Shown here: positions 14,227-15,325 of the stretch, piece by piece
How the letters are laid out: each line of letters opens with the position of its first letter
Position numbering within the stretch: position 1 is the first letter of the stretch
Assembly: GCA_900752345.1 (NCBI GenBank)
Contig: CAADVA010000210.1
Location: 1-15,325, forward strand
DNA length: 15,325 nt
Reading direction: 5' to 3'
Source: an uncultured Collinsella sp.
GTDB lineage: Bacteria; Actinomycetota; Coriobacteriia; Coriobacteriales; Coriobacteriaceae
The notes under the pieces: model-generated
The model's database searches: none
What the model saw: the letters and a program-made list of their open reading frames with translations, nothing else
What the model was told of the DNA's origin: nothing
Program-made: the position numbers and the translations under genes

Positions 14227-14922
14227 ATGGACGAGAAGAACGAAGAGCTCGTGGACGCGCAGATCGTCGAAGAGGACAGCCGCATGTATGGGCACGCCGA
14301 GGGCGAGCCTGGCGGCGAGGTCGCTGACGAGCCGGCGCTGGTGCTGGGCGACGACGACCCGCACGATGCCGAGCTGCACGAGAAGATTCTTTCGGAGGAG
14401 TGCGCCTGGAAGGGCAAGATCCTCGACGTCCACCGTCTTGAGGTTGAGCTGCCCAACGGTCGCCGCAGCGCCCGCGATATCGTTCGCCATCCGGGTGCGG
14501 CGGCCGTTGTGGCACTGACCGAGAGCGGCAAGATCGTGCTGGTGCGTCAGTACCGCACCGCCATCGACCGCGTGACGGTCGAGATTCCCGCCGGCAAGCT
14601 CGATCCGGGCGAGGACCCGCTCGATTGCGCCAAGCGCGAGCTGCATGAGGAGACGGGCTTTAGGGCTGGTCGCATTCGCTTTTTGACGTCGATTGTCACG
14701 TCCTGCGGTTTTTGCGACGAGATCATTCACATCTACTTGGCTACCAAGCTCGAGTTTGATGCGCCCGACCCCGACGATGACGAGTTTGTCAACGTCGACC
14801 TGGTGCCACTGCATGAGCTGATCGACGCCGTACTCGACGGCAAGATCGAAGACGCCAAGACCGTTGTGGGTGCCTTGGCTTGCGACAGCATTGCTCATCG
14901 TTTGGGTGGAGCGGAACTTTAA
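14227..14922 (+). CDS. Nudix hydrolase, ADP-ribose pyrophosphatase type
   Basis: A 231-residue protein. The Nudix box is complete: G123-x5-E129-x7-R137-E138-L-x-E141-E142-x-G144-F145. The lead-in (KGKILDVHRLEVELPNGRRSARDIVRHPGAAAVVAL) and VRQYRTAIDRVTVEIPAG match NudF/ADP-ribose pyrophosphatases, which split ADP-ribose into AMP and ribose phosphate. The N-terminal ~50 residues are an acidic, probably disordered extension (EPGGEVADEPALVLGDDDPHDAE) absent from most homologues. ATG 14227 is nine bases after GAGGA; ATG 14218 abuts that site and is less likely. It starts 21 bases after purD, so co-transcription is likely. Substrate is inferred from family resemblance. Confidence 0.9.
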   Translation: MDEKNEELVDAQIVEEDSRMYGHAEGEPGGEVADEPALVLGDDDPHDAELHEKILSEECAWKGKILDVHRLEVELPNGRRSARDIVRHPGAAAVVALTESGKIVLVRQYRTAIDRVTVEIPAGKLDPGEDPLDCAKRELHEETGFRAGRIRFLTSIVTSCGFCDEIIHIYLATKLEFDAPDPDDDEFVNVDLVPLHELIDAVLDGKIEDAKTVVGALACDSIAHRLGGAEL

Positions 14923-14961
14923 CGAGCGGGGATGATCCCGCAGGTTTGTGTAAGTCAGCGA

Positions 14962-15059
14962 AAGTGCTCCATTTGAGACAAGGTGGCCTAAAAGAGAAGG
15001 GAAGCGTATGGATATACGCGACCGACGATTGAAGGCCAGATTGTCCAAATGGAGCACTT
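14962..15059. repeat. ~98-nt imperfect inverted repeat with inner hairpin
   Basis: AAGTGCTCCATTTG (14962-14975) pairs perfectly with 15046-15059. After a bulged A, GACAA (14977-14981) pairs with TTGTC (15041-15045), and after a small internal loop TGGCCT (14984-14989) pairs with AGGCCA (15033-15038). The apical region holds a second hairpin, GCGTAT-GGAT-ATACGC (15004-15019). There is no coding frame of note. It may be a structured leader of the ABC exporter, a dispersed repeat, or a small RNA. Confidence 0.7.
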
Positions 15060-15075
15060 GCAGCGTCGAGACGAA

Positions 15076-15097
15076 ACGCGGTTTGGTAAAACCGCGT
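15076..15097 (+). promoter_or_regulatory. Hairpin abutting the ABC exporter ribosome binding site
   Basis: ACGCGGTTT (15076-15084) pairs perfectly with AAACCGCGT (15089-15097), loop GGTA. The Shine-Dalgarno AAGGTGA begins at the very next base (15098), so folding or protein binding here could affect translation. Confidence 0.5.
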
Positions 15098-15106
15098 AAG
15101 GTGACT

Positions 15107-15325
15107 ATGTTTAAGAGGTTTCTTTCGTATTACAAGCCCCAGATGGGGCTTTTTGTTGCCGATACGGTTTGTGCTCTGGTACTTGCCGCCATTGACCTGG
15201 CGTTTCCCATTATCCTGCGCAATCTGACCGGAGGGTTGTTTACCCAGGGTCAGGCTGCCATTATGCGGGCACTCGGTATGATTGCGGTGGGGCTGGTGCT
15301 GATGTATGCCATCCGCTGCCCCCGC
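15107..15325 (+). CDS. ABC exporter, N-terminal fragment of a permease/ATPase fusion (cut by window end)
   Basis: 73 codons are visible and the frame is still open at the last base. It starts MFKRFLSYYKPQMGLFVADT, then a hydrophobic helix (about 15-34), the stretch DLAFPIILRNLTGGLF, and a second hydrophobic helix (about 50-69, ALGMIAVGLVLMYAIR). This matches the start of the transmembrane domain of type IV (MsbA/multidrug-like) ABC exporters, which continue into a nucleotide-binding domain. No ATPase motif is in view, so the call rests on the N-terminus. AAGGTGA ahead of the ATG at 15107 supports the start. Substrate unknown. Confidence 0.75.
   Translation, partial: MFKRFLSYYKPQMGLFVADTVCALVLAAIDLAFPIILRNLTGGLFTQGQAAIMRALGMIAVGLVLMYAIRCPR

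Noticed and set aside
13285..15057. 590-codon open frame on the minus strand
   Set aside because: Antisense to purD and the Nudix gene, with low-complexity His/Leu/Val composition and no domain.

Overview
The window looks like a piece of an actinobacterial chromosome from the Coriobacteriia, most likely Collinsella or a close relative. It is G+C-rich with strong third-position G/C in the genes. Most starts have a clear Shine-Dalgarno, several CDSs use the GAG/GCC/AAG-rich codon style of that class, and the order rpsF-ssb-rpsR-rplI then dnaB, purA, purD fits. The genus is an inference from style and recalled protein families, not from a marker gene.

Layout. 1-350: a tRNA cluster, Ile(GAT) - hairpin - Ala(TGC) - Ile(GAT) - terminator, in which the two Ile genes are identical. 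463-1833: three tightly packed plus-strand genes, namely a bifunctional-nuclease (BFN/DUF151) domain protein, a small two-helix membrane protein and an unrecognised 149-residue protein. 1951-3789: typA/bipA, closed by a strong terminator. 3919-5812: two minus-strand membrane protein genes, an exported bactofilin-like beta-helix protein with a membrane domain and a TRIC/YicG-type (UPF0126) protein.

5992-7265 is the accessory part. One 340-residue protein with a C-terminal PD-(D/E)XK / DUF559-like nuclease signature sits between two nearly identical, inverted copies of an ~84-bp element. Each copy is itself a long hairpin, and the gene's stop codon lies inside the right copy. Just outside is an exact 25-bp inverted copy of the 3' end of the neighbouring tRNA-Ser gene, followed by a minus-strand tRNA-Ser(CGA)/tRNA-Ser(GGA) pair with its own promoter and terminators. 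About 500 bases (7594-8099) then hold no convincing protein gene, only the tRNA promoter, a palindrome and the rpsF promoter and leader.

8100-9788 is the ribosomal/replication operon bS6-SSB-bS18-bL9, ending in a strong terminator. dnaB (replicative helicase), purA and purD (purine synthesis), a Nudix hydrolase of the ADP-ribose pyrophosphatase type, and the first 73 codons of an ABC exporter follow on the same strand to the window end.

The housekeeping genes look intact and ordinary. The interest lies in the inverted-repeat nuclease cassette with its tRNA-derived sequence, a ~100-nt structured element plus second hairpin in front of the ABC exporter, and several intergenic dyads and hairpins (bactofilin-like gene, dnaB, ssb-rpsR, purA-purD). 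I saw no CRISPR array, rRNA gene or recognisable transposase or integrase.
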